DNA from: Ditylenchus dipsaci
Lineage: Eukaryota > Nematoda > Chromadorea > Rhabditida > Anguinidae
DNA length: 64,000 nt
NCBI GenBank assembly: GCA_004194705.1
Contig: SADC01001227.1
Coordinates: forward strand, 3,100,001 to 3,164,000
Reading direction: 5' to 3'
Part shown: positions 45,201 to 57,200 of the stretch, one piece after another
Position numbering within the stretch: position 1 is the stretch's first letter
Layout of the letters: each line of letters begins with the position of its first letter
Translations under genes and position numbers: made by a program
The notes under the pieces: model-generated
What the model saw: only the letters and a program-made list of their open reading frames with translations
Told to the model about the DNA's origin: nothing
The model's database searches: none

Positions 45201-48200
45201 AGAAAACTTTGCATTCACATGTGCACTGCACTGTTGTGTTGATTACAAATGGATAATAATTAATTTTGGCCACAGATTTTCGAAATTTTGCACCGAGTTC
45301 TTCGTTTTATTTTGTTTTACACATTTGAACACTAGTTGTTCACTCTTTTCAATTGTGCTGATTCAAAGTGCCTCGGGAACTTGGTTCTTCCTTCTTTTGG
45401 CATGACCAGAGACATACCTAAAATAGAGAAAATGAAAGGATACGGGAAGCAATAGCGATGCCAAGATCTGTGGCCAATACGAATCTGTAGCCAATTTCCA
45501 AAAATCTGTGGCCGACACAAATCTCTGGACAAAATCAAATATTCTGTTGCCAATTCTCGCAATCCTGTGGCCAAAATTAAATACCACCATTACAAATTAA
45601 ATATTAAAAAATTAGTTCTTCATTGCTTTGCAAAAAAAATGAAATCGCCTGGATTGCTCGACGGATATGGCTATGGAAAGGAAGAGAATGCGTTTGCCAA
45701 GAAAAACAAGCAGGAAACGCCCAAGCAGCCATTCAACAAGAACAAGCAGGGTGAAAAGCGTCCTCTGGATCGAGAGTTCAGCACAATCAAGAAGGAGCCT
45801 AAGCACACGCATTTCGATAATTCTGCCGATGGTTATGACTCTACCCAGCGTATCAATCTAAAGCCAGTGGAGAAAAAGCCTCGTCTCTCAGCTCCTCGTC
45901 CATCTCCGTTTGGGAAGAAGCCCTTTCGCGCCAACAATTGTGATAATCAGTCTCAGAAGTCCTTTGGTCCTGGAAAGCAGTCGTGGTCTAAAGACAATGG
46001 AAAGCATCCTGGTGCCGATAAAGCAGTTCGGAGGAAGAAAAAGAAGCAGTTCAACAAGCCAATTGACACGATTTTGATTAAGGAAATTGAGAGTATTGTC
46101 GCCATTCACAAAAAAAGACGGAATGAGATGGAGAACTGCGCACTTGTGGTGAAGCATGGAGGTGGGTTGTTTTGTCTTTTTAGATGCACATAGCAGCTCT
46201 TTCATAATTATTCTTTGCAGGCTTGGATGTGGAAGGCTGGAAGACATTGCACCAAGACATTGTAACCGCTCGAGCTTCCAAAAAGGTAAGTCAGTGTGTT
46301 TTACAACTTAGGGGAGAGACCCTGACTGTGAGCTTGAGGAAATTCCACAAAAAAATTCCCATGTCCTTGCAAAGTATGCCCAAGTCCCTGTAAATTTGGT
46401 TCCCCAGCCATTCAGAGACTGACAAAATGTAGAGCAATAATCCACGATTCATTGAAAGACTTTTATTGAATTTATTGAAAGACTATTATATGGATATCGA
46501 AGTATTTGCAGAACTAGGGAGCGTCAGTTGTACTATTTTGTGGATCTTTAGAGCTAGGGAGCAATAATAATCAAGAACTTGAGTATGCTTTACAAAGATA
46601 TGCAAAAAACAAATTTTCGTCGAAGTTCCCCTAGGTCACAGTGAGAACCACCTACTTGTTAGCTTCTTGAACAGTCAAGTGATCTCCGTGTGTCTTAGTT
46701 CCACTGTTTTTTTATGAAAAATTGTTAATAACAGTAGGTGATACCAGTTAATTTCTACAGAAAATGATAGGCAGATCAAGGCAACAGTAGGACTCGACTT
46801 TTCACAAGAAGTGAAAATTTTCATTTTCAGAACAAGATGGTTTGGCTTAATTTTCCGAGCGAGTCTGCACGCAACAAGGCTTACAAGATCATTTCCTCTA
46901 ACAAAACCAAGAAAGATGACATGGTTGTTGATTACTGTGGTGAAAAGTCGAAAAATCTGAGGCGAGATCCGGAGGATGACATTTGTTATTCATGTGGAAA
47001 ATATTATTTCGTAAACTTTGCTATTTAGATTCTGCTGCTCTGAACCCCAAGATATTGCGACTTTTTGGTGTCCCATACAACGCGACTATGGAGGATCTTC
47101 TGACACTCTTCCCGAAAGCGGCCTTCATCAAGATTAAAACCGATTTCATCAAAAATCCGTAAGTTCTCGCAGTTTTTCCGAGTGCTCATTATGTGTTGCG
47201 GACAGGCATATTCACGAGCCTGAACATTAGGGCTTTTTTTTCTCGGCCTAAATTTTTTGTTACTGACTCGACGAAGATTGCTTGGATGAGCAAAATAAAT
47301 TGAAAACAAGTAGAACTAGCTAGTGAAAAGTTTTTTTTCAGGCCGACTGTTTTGGTGGAATATGTCAAGGACAGTGATGCACATGAAGCCTTCTTGCAAG
47401 CTGATAATCTCAAGATGCAGGGAGCTCAAATATTTGTCTTCTACGCCCTGTTGCATGGAGGTAATTTTTTGCAACTGTTTATTTACTCAGAACGATGACA
47501 TTCAGTTACAAATGCAAATGATGTGGTTGATCATGATTCACTCGAGCAAGAAGAGGTTTCCAATGCCAAGGAAGTGCCAGCTAAAGAAAAGAAGGCTAAA
47601 GAGTCGCAGAGTTTGATCAGAGATGGAAAGTCCAAAGAGTCTGTGCAGAAAGTTTCCTTCGCCAAAGAGCATATTGCGGATGACAGCGAAGACACCAGTG
47701 ATGATGAAGACGATGAAGAAGAGTCCGATTCCGATGACGAGATTGGTGCAAAAGACACTGCTGAAGACTCTGGCTCTTCCTCTGACGAAGCAATCGAACA
47801 AGAAGATGGCCTAGATGGTTCTGACAGTGGTTCAAGCGAAGAGAGCGATGATGAGTAGAAAATGGTTGTTAGAATTGTTATGGTCTTTATCACCTATACC
47901 CGTTGTTGTTGCTGATTGATAGAGCACCCTTGTTGTTGAAGTTATTTGTTGAGAATCGTTTATCGAAAGATAAAACATGGTTGTGTTTGATTTTGGGGTT
48001 ATTAATACGGTTACTACGCATTTGGGCAAATCGCATTTGGGCACCCGCATTTGGGCACACCGCATTTGGGCACCGCTGACCCTTTGGGGGTACATGGTAC
48101 GGGATAAGGGCTGACCTTTGGGGGTACATGGTATGGGATGCGGCTTAAGGTCAAACGTCCGTGGCCCGAAAAATTGACAAATTTCAATTTATAATTTCAA

Positions 48201-51200
48201 AATATGGAACTTTAAAATCGGTGCCCAAATGCGGTGCCCAAATGCGGTGCCCAAATGCGGTGTGCCCAAATGCGGGTGCCCAAATGCGGGTGCCCAAATG
48301 CGGTGTGCCAAATGCGGTGTGCCCAAATGCGGTGTGCCCAAATGCGGTGTGCCCAAATGCGTGGTAACGATTAATACGGTTGCACGCGGGTGGGTTCCTG
48401 AATGATTCGGATTTTTGTAAGAAATTGTGTTTGGCAAAAGATAACGTCTATATCAGCACGTTGTTAGCAGAGCAGCGCGCAAATGTGTATCCGTGCTGTT
48501 CTGGTAACGGATACCCCTTTTTGGAAATCACTTTCGTGTGTTCATGTGTACAAGGCTTATCCAAATTACCCGGCCACGTGTTACTCCAAGATTTTAAGCT
48601 GATAATGGTAAGGTTTTGTTTCCTTCTTGTAGTTCATCATAAGATTTTCTTACTATGAGACTCTATTAAAATTTTATTCACTGCTGTTTGCTCGTTGACA
48701 GAATCAGAAAGGCGCTTTTATGTCAATGTAGACCCTTTTTCAACATTGTGAAATTCAAGGAAAGATTTTGCTTCCAATCGCAATCTAAATGACTAACACA
48801 GTCCGCTGCCGCTTTACCACTGAGCCTGTTAGATATGGAAAGTGTGTTTCATTCATCCAACTTATCACTAAAAAGTACTCGACAAATTTGCATTTCAAAA
48901 TAATTCTCGTTTAAATTGACCTGGTACCCGCCATTCGAAATATTCCTATTGGCAGCGAGCATGCCCCTTTAAGCGATGACACCAACGACAACGCAAACTT
49001 TTTTCCTGAGTTAGACAAAATATGCAATTTCAGTTTAAATTAAGGAAAGACGTGTAGGAAATCTTGTTATCGCTGTAATTGTTTAGGTATATTTTAGGTA
49101 TTCAAGTAAAAAAAAATTCTGCAAAATTTCCGTTCTTATATAAGTGAAAGGAAACCAACAAAGTCACATTTACCTTGGTGATATCTTGAAAACAAACGCT
49201 CAAACAACTTATCACCATTGAATTCTGGACTGTTTGGACGAATAGCTATTCTCTCAGGTATCCATCCTGTCAGAGCATTCAAATCTATGTTCTAAAGATA
49301 GTATCCATGAGTATATTTTAATCTAGGAAAACAATAAACCCACGGAATTGGAACCTGGAAAATCGTAGCCACCCATCACTTTCATGTAAGCTTTTTCTAG
49401 AAGTGGGACCCATAGTTCATTTTTGTTCTGGCTGTAAGAACACAGCAGCTCTCCATGTTGTCCAATCGGTAGGCGGTCGTCTATGATGACCTTAACCGCA
49501 TTTTCAGTACCGTATATGCCGAATGAAAATCATAGTTTCCACATTAAATACCAGGGGGTTTTCTATTCGGGGGTTTTCACGAAAGCAAATTGCTAAAGGC
49601 AGGGTGCGCAGATGAAAAAACGCAAAATCAGGATTTTGAACGAAAAAATATCCAAAAATCAGGATTTCGAACAAAAAAATCAGGAAATTCCTGATTTTTG
49701 GCGATTAAAAATCAGGATTTGAATTGAAAAATCAGGAAATTCCTGATAAATCAGGACATCTGCGCACCCTGGCTAAAGGGCAAGAAGGCAAAACAATTGT
49801 CTTTAAGTGCAAAAAAAGGGAAAATTTTTTTGCCTATTTTAATTTACAAAAAGGCAAGATGCTCATCCCTGCCTTTGCCAAATATTCTGCTCAAGCAGAA
49901 TTTTTGGTAAAGGGACGTATGCGCGCTTTTTTCATTTTATGATTGCCTTCGTCCTCCCCTGTTGTTTTTTTGCATTTTTTGAATCTTGCATAAGTTGTCT
50001 TGTTTTACTGATATGGTATTCGGATAGATAGATAGATATATTTGTTAACTGGTACCTACCGCGTTTAGGAACTCTGGTATAGAATCAGTTTTATTCTCAA
50101 AATTGACTTTTATATAGTTTAGAGCATTAGAAACTGATCATACGGCCCACACTGTTAGTCTTCAAAAATTTCATGAAAGATTTCATGCAAAAATCAAAAG
50201 GGGGACAAAAGCAATTATAAAATGAAAAAACCCGAAAATGTTAACGCAGCATATTCTTTTTTGAAAATGTGCTGGAAAACATTCTGCTCCGTTATTTTAA
50301 CAACCCTTATCAAAGAACTAACCTTTCTCCAAATGCCATTCAAGTTGAGTTTGACCATGTATTTTCCGCAAGGATTGTGAATAGGGACCCCGTTTTTGTT
50401 TTGTGGAAAAATAATGCTGGAAAATAGAAACAATAAGCTACCAATATGTTTGATTCACGATAAGGAAATAAATGCCCGGAGAAATACTAATTTTCCCCGG
50501 TACAGCAAATTTTGAAAAATATTTTTGTACCATTGGCACAAAATTTGTTGTTGATGTTTGGAATTTTTTTGCTCCTTCCAACCTAATGTTTGTGATTGTA
50601 AAAGGTAGGTAAAGAAGGTCAAAGTAGTTGACAAAAATAAAAAAAATACTTTTTCTTGATCTTCTAACTATCGGAAATTTTGACCCTAGTTTAGAATACC
50701 CGGGTATGAACTTTGAATAGTCACTCAGAAATTCTAACATCAATCGTTAATTTTTGTGATTTTTTTTATTTTTAAAGGGACATACCCACGATAATAAGAA
50801 ATGGTGCCCGGGAGAAAAAAGATCCTAATCATTGGACTTCTGTACGGATTTTTTAACATGGTTTCTAACAAAACCACACCTAAAATTAAATGCTAGGCCT
50901 TGTTTTGTGAGAAACCAAGTTGAAAAATTCATACAGAAGTCCAATGATTAGGAAAAATTTTTGAATTCCCGGGCACCACCTCTTATTAGCGTGGGCATGC
51001 CCCTATAAAGACTATTCGAATGCATTTGTGAATATTTAAAACAAAATTTTGTCTTCACAAAATTTCGGGTTATTCTCTACTAGCGAAATCGGTTAAGCAC
51101 AAAACATAACTTTTAGATAATTTCAGGATCCATATTATAGGTTCTGTTCGCTCCTATGGCAATAAAGCTTGTTTTTTTCAATTATGATAGCTTATTGCTA

Positions 51201-54200
51201 TTCTATAGGGTTTGAAGGAAATTCTAAGTAATTCCGCGTAATTATAATGCCTTCTTGGGGTATCAACGTTATGTACCTTTTGTCCCATTATGGAACTACC
51301 CTGTGTTCTAACTAATTAGGTCTTAGGCTTAGGGTAGGCCAGTGTATGTTAGGGACAGACTAATAGATGCCTTACGCACTTTTTCCGGGGTAATCTGGGA
51401 CTCGGACTAATATTTGGGTGCTTTTCTAAGAGCATTTATAAAAAAAGAGATTTGAGACAAAATGGGACAAAAGATACATGACGTCAACGCACCGTTTTCT
51501 TCTAAGTACTTTCTAAAAAAGTTTTCCTCCAGGGAATTATTCTACTATTCTACTAAAAAAGATGCTAACTTAGTAATCAGCTGACTTCCAAACCTACGCT
51601 CATATCTGGCTGCAATTGCTAGCGAGGCCACAAATGAGCAATCTGACACAATGGTCTTAAATAAAAAAACAATTTTATGTGAAATTAGAGTCTGTCCAAA
51701 CAGCCTACCTGCTTGATAGTGCCTGAGTCAATGCGCTCAATTACCGTTGGATCTTCCATGAACTCGTCTGGTCTCATCCAACACTTCAGCTTCTTCTTTT
51801 GTTTAGCTGATAAAGCTAGTAGGCCATCTTTGTCTCTGCAAAAATTAGGGTTAAGCTGGTTAGAAAAATGTAATAACCTAATGTTTACGAGAAAGGTATG
51901 GGATAGGAAAACCGCTCATTTCTGTCCACATCCAGGAACGGCACATATGATCTTTTGTTGATTTTGGAGGTCGCAGCCAGAACTTTGAGTTCTGATTCAT
52001 CTAATGCTTCACCCGGCTTTTTTCGTGGAGTTGTGCTGAATGAACAGGTGGGTCGCATGGGTTTCGGAGTGGAGCTTCCGGCCACAGGTGCTTCATGAGA
52101 CAGATTCAGTTGTGATATTTCTAGAAGCAAATGATGCAGTCGAAATCGCAATCATTTTCCTAGCTAGTTTTTTAGATAATCCTATGTTAGAGGTTTTCAG
52201 GGTATTTGTCACATAAAAAGGGATTTTAATGACCACATAATTTTTCAATCTTAGATATGCCAACTTTTTGGCAGGTGACCATGTTAAATTCAACGCAGTT
52301 TTCTGGACACAAACACACCTCTTCAAATTTCATCATTTTCTTACCCCGGGCTTCTGTGTTTCCACCTTTCTCCACCAATCTTATTTATCAGTCTGGTTTG
52401 ATAAAATGAAACAATTCCGGTTGCGACGATGGTTTTCGTAAACGTTAGAGCTTTAGCGTTGTATCTAGGTTTGTCAAACGTTCGAAATTTTCGAGCGTTC
52501 GATTCGACCAACGTTCGAAGTTCGAAATTTTCGAACGTTCAGTTCGATTCGCAGTTCGAGTTTGAAAATTTTCGAACGAACGTTCGGTTCGAAGTCGAAC
52601 GTTCGAAAAAATCTCGAACATTTCGAACAATGTTCGAAATCGACATTCGATTCGACAACCCTAGTTGTATCCAATGACTGAGAGTAAATCTCATGCTTTT
52701 AACGCGGGAAGGGCTATAAATCTTTTTTTCGTCATTGAGCTTTTTGTTCTTCTGGTTACATTTTGTGGCTAAGATTCACGGCTACCCAATAAATTTTTTT
52801 CCAGCCACAAATCAGGGCTTTAAAAACATCCGGAAGATACATCCGGAAGTGGATGTTTACATCCGAAACATCCACATCCGGCGGATGTGGATGTTGGATG
52901 TCAAAAAATTTGAATCGGATGTCAGCGGATGTTTTCATTGATTTTTCATGGATTTTTCGGATGTTTTCGGATGTTTCGGATGTCAAAAATTTCACATCCG
53001 GATGTCGGATATGGATGTCAAAATTTTTTTTGGCCGGATGTGGATGTAGGATGTCAAAAAAAATTTTTTTTAAAGCCCTGCCACAAATCTCTGAAAAAAT
53101 TTTGATAAAAATGCGATACTCTCACTCTGCCAATCACTCTAATGATTGAAAGGCAGAGTGGCTGAAAAAAATATGATCGTGTATCCCTGAATCTTAGCTA
53201 CAAAATGACACCAACAGAAATTTTTTTTATGAACAAAAAAACTTTACAGCCCATCCCGCGTTAAAAAAACATGAGATTTACTCTCAGTCATTGGAAACAG
53301 GGCTTAAAAGTTTTGACTTCGAGACCCGTGGCTCTCTATCGAGATGGACCAGACTGACGAGCAAAATGGGAAAAGACTTATAAAAAGGTCTTTGTTAACA
53401 CTTTTTAAATGAAAAAGTAGTCAGACACCCTAGGGATCGAACTTGGGGGGGGCTGCTTTTATATGGGAAGTCAACTTTTCAAATATTCTAAAACCTGGAC
53501 CAGCCAAAGACAACCCATATTGTATAAACAATATTATTTTTATATTTTAAACGACTTTTAATAAATTTAAATTTTCATGCAACATGGAAATCAACTAACC
53601 ATCTACTGGGACTGATGGAAAATGGGGAATTTCCAGCTGATTTTTGGTGTCATTTAGACTCTGCTTCAGAGCTTCAGCCCTTTCGAGTGCCTTGAGGGCG
53701 ATTTGGCGAAACTTTTGACTCTGCTCTTCATTACTGCTGGACCGGCTCTAAAATTAAGGAATAAAGAGGAAACTTTAAAAAAATAAGATTAAAAAATTAC
53801 ACATTTTAAACAAAATTCTACAGCTTGAGCATAAAGTTGCTGAGCTTCATTAGATCTTCCTGCGCCATCTGCGATGAATGCCTCGTTTAGCTGGAACTCA
53901 GCCTTTTCCACATTTAGCTCATGCTCAGACTTTGTGTTTGAGGAGACAACTTTTGTAGCTGAAAAGGAGAAAATAAGAAAGCCACAAAGTAACCTATGAG
54001 GGTAGTGTGGGCCAATAAATTTTATGAATTACAAATTCTCATATCTTTTGCTCCGGACACAATTACAGTAAACGGTTTTTTGCATTTCTCTAAAGCAACA
54101 AATTTTTTAGTGTACATTTGTTATTTATTCATCTACTACATTTATCTACATCTGTCTGTCGCAACTTTTGTAGAAATATGGGGGGGGGGGTAAAAATCGG

Positions 54201-57200
54201 AAAATATTGAAATTTTTGTGTAGTTACCATATTTCCTCTAAAAAGCGCACATGCGCGCTTATTTTTGAAACCCCCGAAAATCTGAAAATTTTGGGTCAAT
54301 CTCGAAAATTTCGGGTGCTCAACTAAAATCTAAAAAGTGGAATCGGTAGAGCTCGTGGGAGTGAAGAACATGCATTAAACAGCTTTGGAAAAAAAATTGT
54401 CTGAGCTGAGATATAAGCCCTCAAAGTAGGTGGTGCGCGCTTATTAGAGCAGGCGCTTATTAAAGGAAATACGGTAGCTTTTTGTCCCATCGATTTACTC
54501 AGGAAAATCGATGATAGTTGTTAAGCTACCTGGGAGCTTCTCAATATAAAACACAAGAGATCTGTATGAAAAGCAATGGGAATAAGTTAATAATAAAATA
54601 CTTTCAAATTCAAATTTTTTAAAATTTTCTGAATTTTTCTGGGCTACCCTGTAGGAGGATAATCAAAATATTGTCCGTTGTAATATGTAAAGCCAGGCTG
54701 TCTGCATCTCTGGTCTACAGTTTCTCGCCATATGCCAGAGATGCAGTTGCTTAGAGCTACAACCAGCCAGCCGAGAAAGCTATTTTTAAAACATTGTTGT
54801 AATTGTAGAAAGAAGATAAAACTTGTTGACCACTTTTATTTGCTATCAATTCATTTTATACGGCTCAATTTGCTAGACCCAAAGGCAGGGCTGCCATATG
54901 TCCTTTTTAAAAAGATTTGTCTTTTTTTTCGGAATCCCAACTCTTCTTTTATTTTCCGAAATTTTAGTCTAAATCTTTTTTTTTTCGCTTCAAAATGATA
55001 ATAAGCACTAGATAAAATGCATTTTTTACTTAAAAAATGGTCAAAATGTCCTTTTTTTGCGAAAAGTCCTTTCTTTAATTTTGAGATGGCAGCCCTGCCT
55101 AAAGGTAATTTTAACTTTTAATAGGGCAAAGCTTTTCCGTGCTGCAAAAAGTTTTTTTGCTGCAAAAAGACTCTTATTTGCTGCAAGTATTTTTTTGCTC
55201 CACATGCATTCTTCGTCATATAATATGTATAATACCGTATTTTCTCTATTAAACGGGTCGGTCCGTTTATTTTTTAACCCCTCGAAAATCTGAAAATTTG
55301 GGTCAATCTCGAAAATTTCGAGTGCTCAACTAAAATCTAAAAAATGGAATCGGTAGAGCTCGTGGGAGTGAAGAACATGAATTAAACAGCTTTGGAGAAA
55401 AATTTGTCTGGGCTGAGATATGAGTCCTCAAAGTCGAGAGGCCCGTTTATTAGAGAGGGCCCGTTTAATAGAGAAAATACGGTAATTGATATTCCTAAAA
55501 AACAGTATTACGAAGAATGCATGTGGAGCAAATAAATACTTGCAGCAAATAAGAGTCTTTTCGCAGCTAATAAAAGTCTTTTGGGAGCAGTGTAACGCAC
55601 TCGTACTTGATGCTTTGTATTCTTTATTTTAAAATTTCTTCTTTTTTTGCAGTGTTTTTTCGCCAGGCTGGTCAAGGACATTCACGGCTATCCGTATGCA
55701 AAAAGATTTACTGGTTTCATGATTTTAAAAAAGCAACATATGAAAACTTCAAAGGCAAGTACGAGTGCGTTACACTGTTTGGGAGAAAAAAAGTCTTTTT
55801 GCAGCAGACCAAATTTGCAGCAAAAAAAGTCTTTTGGGAGCAAAAGAAAATGGTACTAATTCAGTTTAGCCCCACACCCCCATTTTTTGCTTTCGTGTCT
55901 CAATTTGCACAATTTTTTTAAACAACGTATATTTTTTTTATCATTTTCCATTTGTAGTCGTGTTTTAGTCGTGTTCTTGCTTTTTTGTGTGCTCCAAGAT
56001 TTTGTTTTCATCGAAAAGCAAGAATATGGCACACATCGTTTTGTTTTTAAAAGCTATGTCTCTGATTTTGTATGGTGCCGAAAGTTCGGTGGAAACGATA
56101 TTATGTTCTTTTTATGGTCACAAATTGTTGACTTGTATCTATGTGAATAAATGAAAGATGTTTGTTGCATCAAAGAAAAATAAAAATCAAAAATGGGAGT
56201 GTGGGGCTAAACCGAATTAGTACCAGAAAAGTTTTTTGGGAGTGAAAAAGTCTTTTTGCAGCACGTAAAAGCTTTGCCTCCTTTAATAAAGCTACCCGCT
56301 TCCCCAGGAGTCGAACGGAAGACTAAAAAAGTCGAAACGAAATCCCAACCGGAATTAAAAAATGGAAAAATGAAAGAAAAAAGTGCCAGAATTCCAAAAT
56401 CGGAAGAAGTTCTGAAAAATTTTAATTTTTTTCAAGTTAACTATATTCTACTTATTGTTTATTTTTTGTCAATTGAAAGAAAAAAAGTGCCGGAAATCTG
56501 GAGACGGAAATCGCACTTCAGACCCACCCCTGCCCCTCGCACTATTATACGAGCCTTACTACCGACAGCGCACCTGAGCACCATCCCCACCAAATGTCTT
56601 TGTGGCAGGCGAAAATAGACCACCCGACGGCTGCCCGAACAAAGGTAATCAGACCGAAATCCCATTTTGAGATTATATACCAAAAAATGCGTTGTTAAGG
56701 AGGAATCCAATGCAAACAACCATTTTTAATGACAAATGGTATGAGCATTTGTAATTCATGAAATTTCTTGCCCAACCGTGTAATATTTGAAAAATTACTC
56801 TGATTACGCAAAACTTCAACACGATCCAAGTATTTTTGGGCAACACTTTTATAGGATGGATCAATCTCGGAGTTTTCCACTAAATGCGAAATCACTCGAG
56901 CCGCTTCCTGAAGTTAATGTTATCAATGATTTAGGCATGTAGGCGTTTTTTTTGACTTTTTCAGTTTTAATTTTTTGCGCTAGCATGTAGCCCTGGATGT
57001 TGGTTTTCTAGCAAGCTATCAGACTCCGCTAAAGGAACGTCCACAAATTATGTCAGACTGACAGGCCGTTTTTTTGGGACCCAACCCGCACCTGAGTCTG
57101 TCCTAAGATCCGCTAGCCTACCCTTGTCTAAACCTAAAGCCTAAAAACAACAAAAAACCCCAGGGTGGAACAAGGAGAAACCACCACTCCCCCCCCCCCC

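Noticed and set aside
45888..46247. 119-codon minus-strand ORF
   Set aside because: Shadow of exon 1 of the RRM gene, which has consistent splice phases and start.
47531..47893. Ser-rich 120-codon ORF on the minus strand
   Set aside because: Mirror image of the Asp/Glu/Ser-coding tail of the RRM gene.
54181..54190. G10 run as a quadruplex signal
   Set aside because: Single run without further G-tracts nearby; it may also be a length-uncertain homopolymer.
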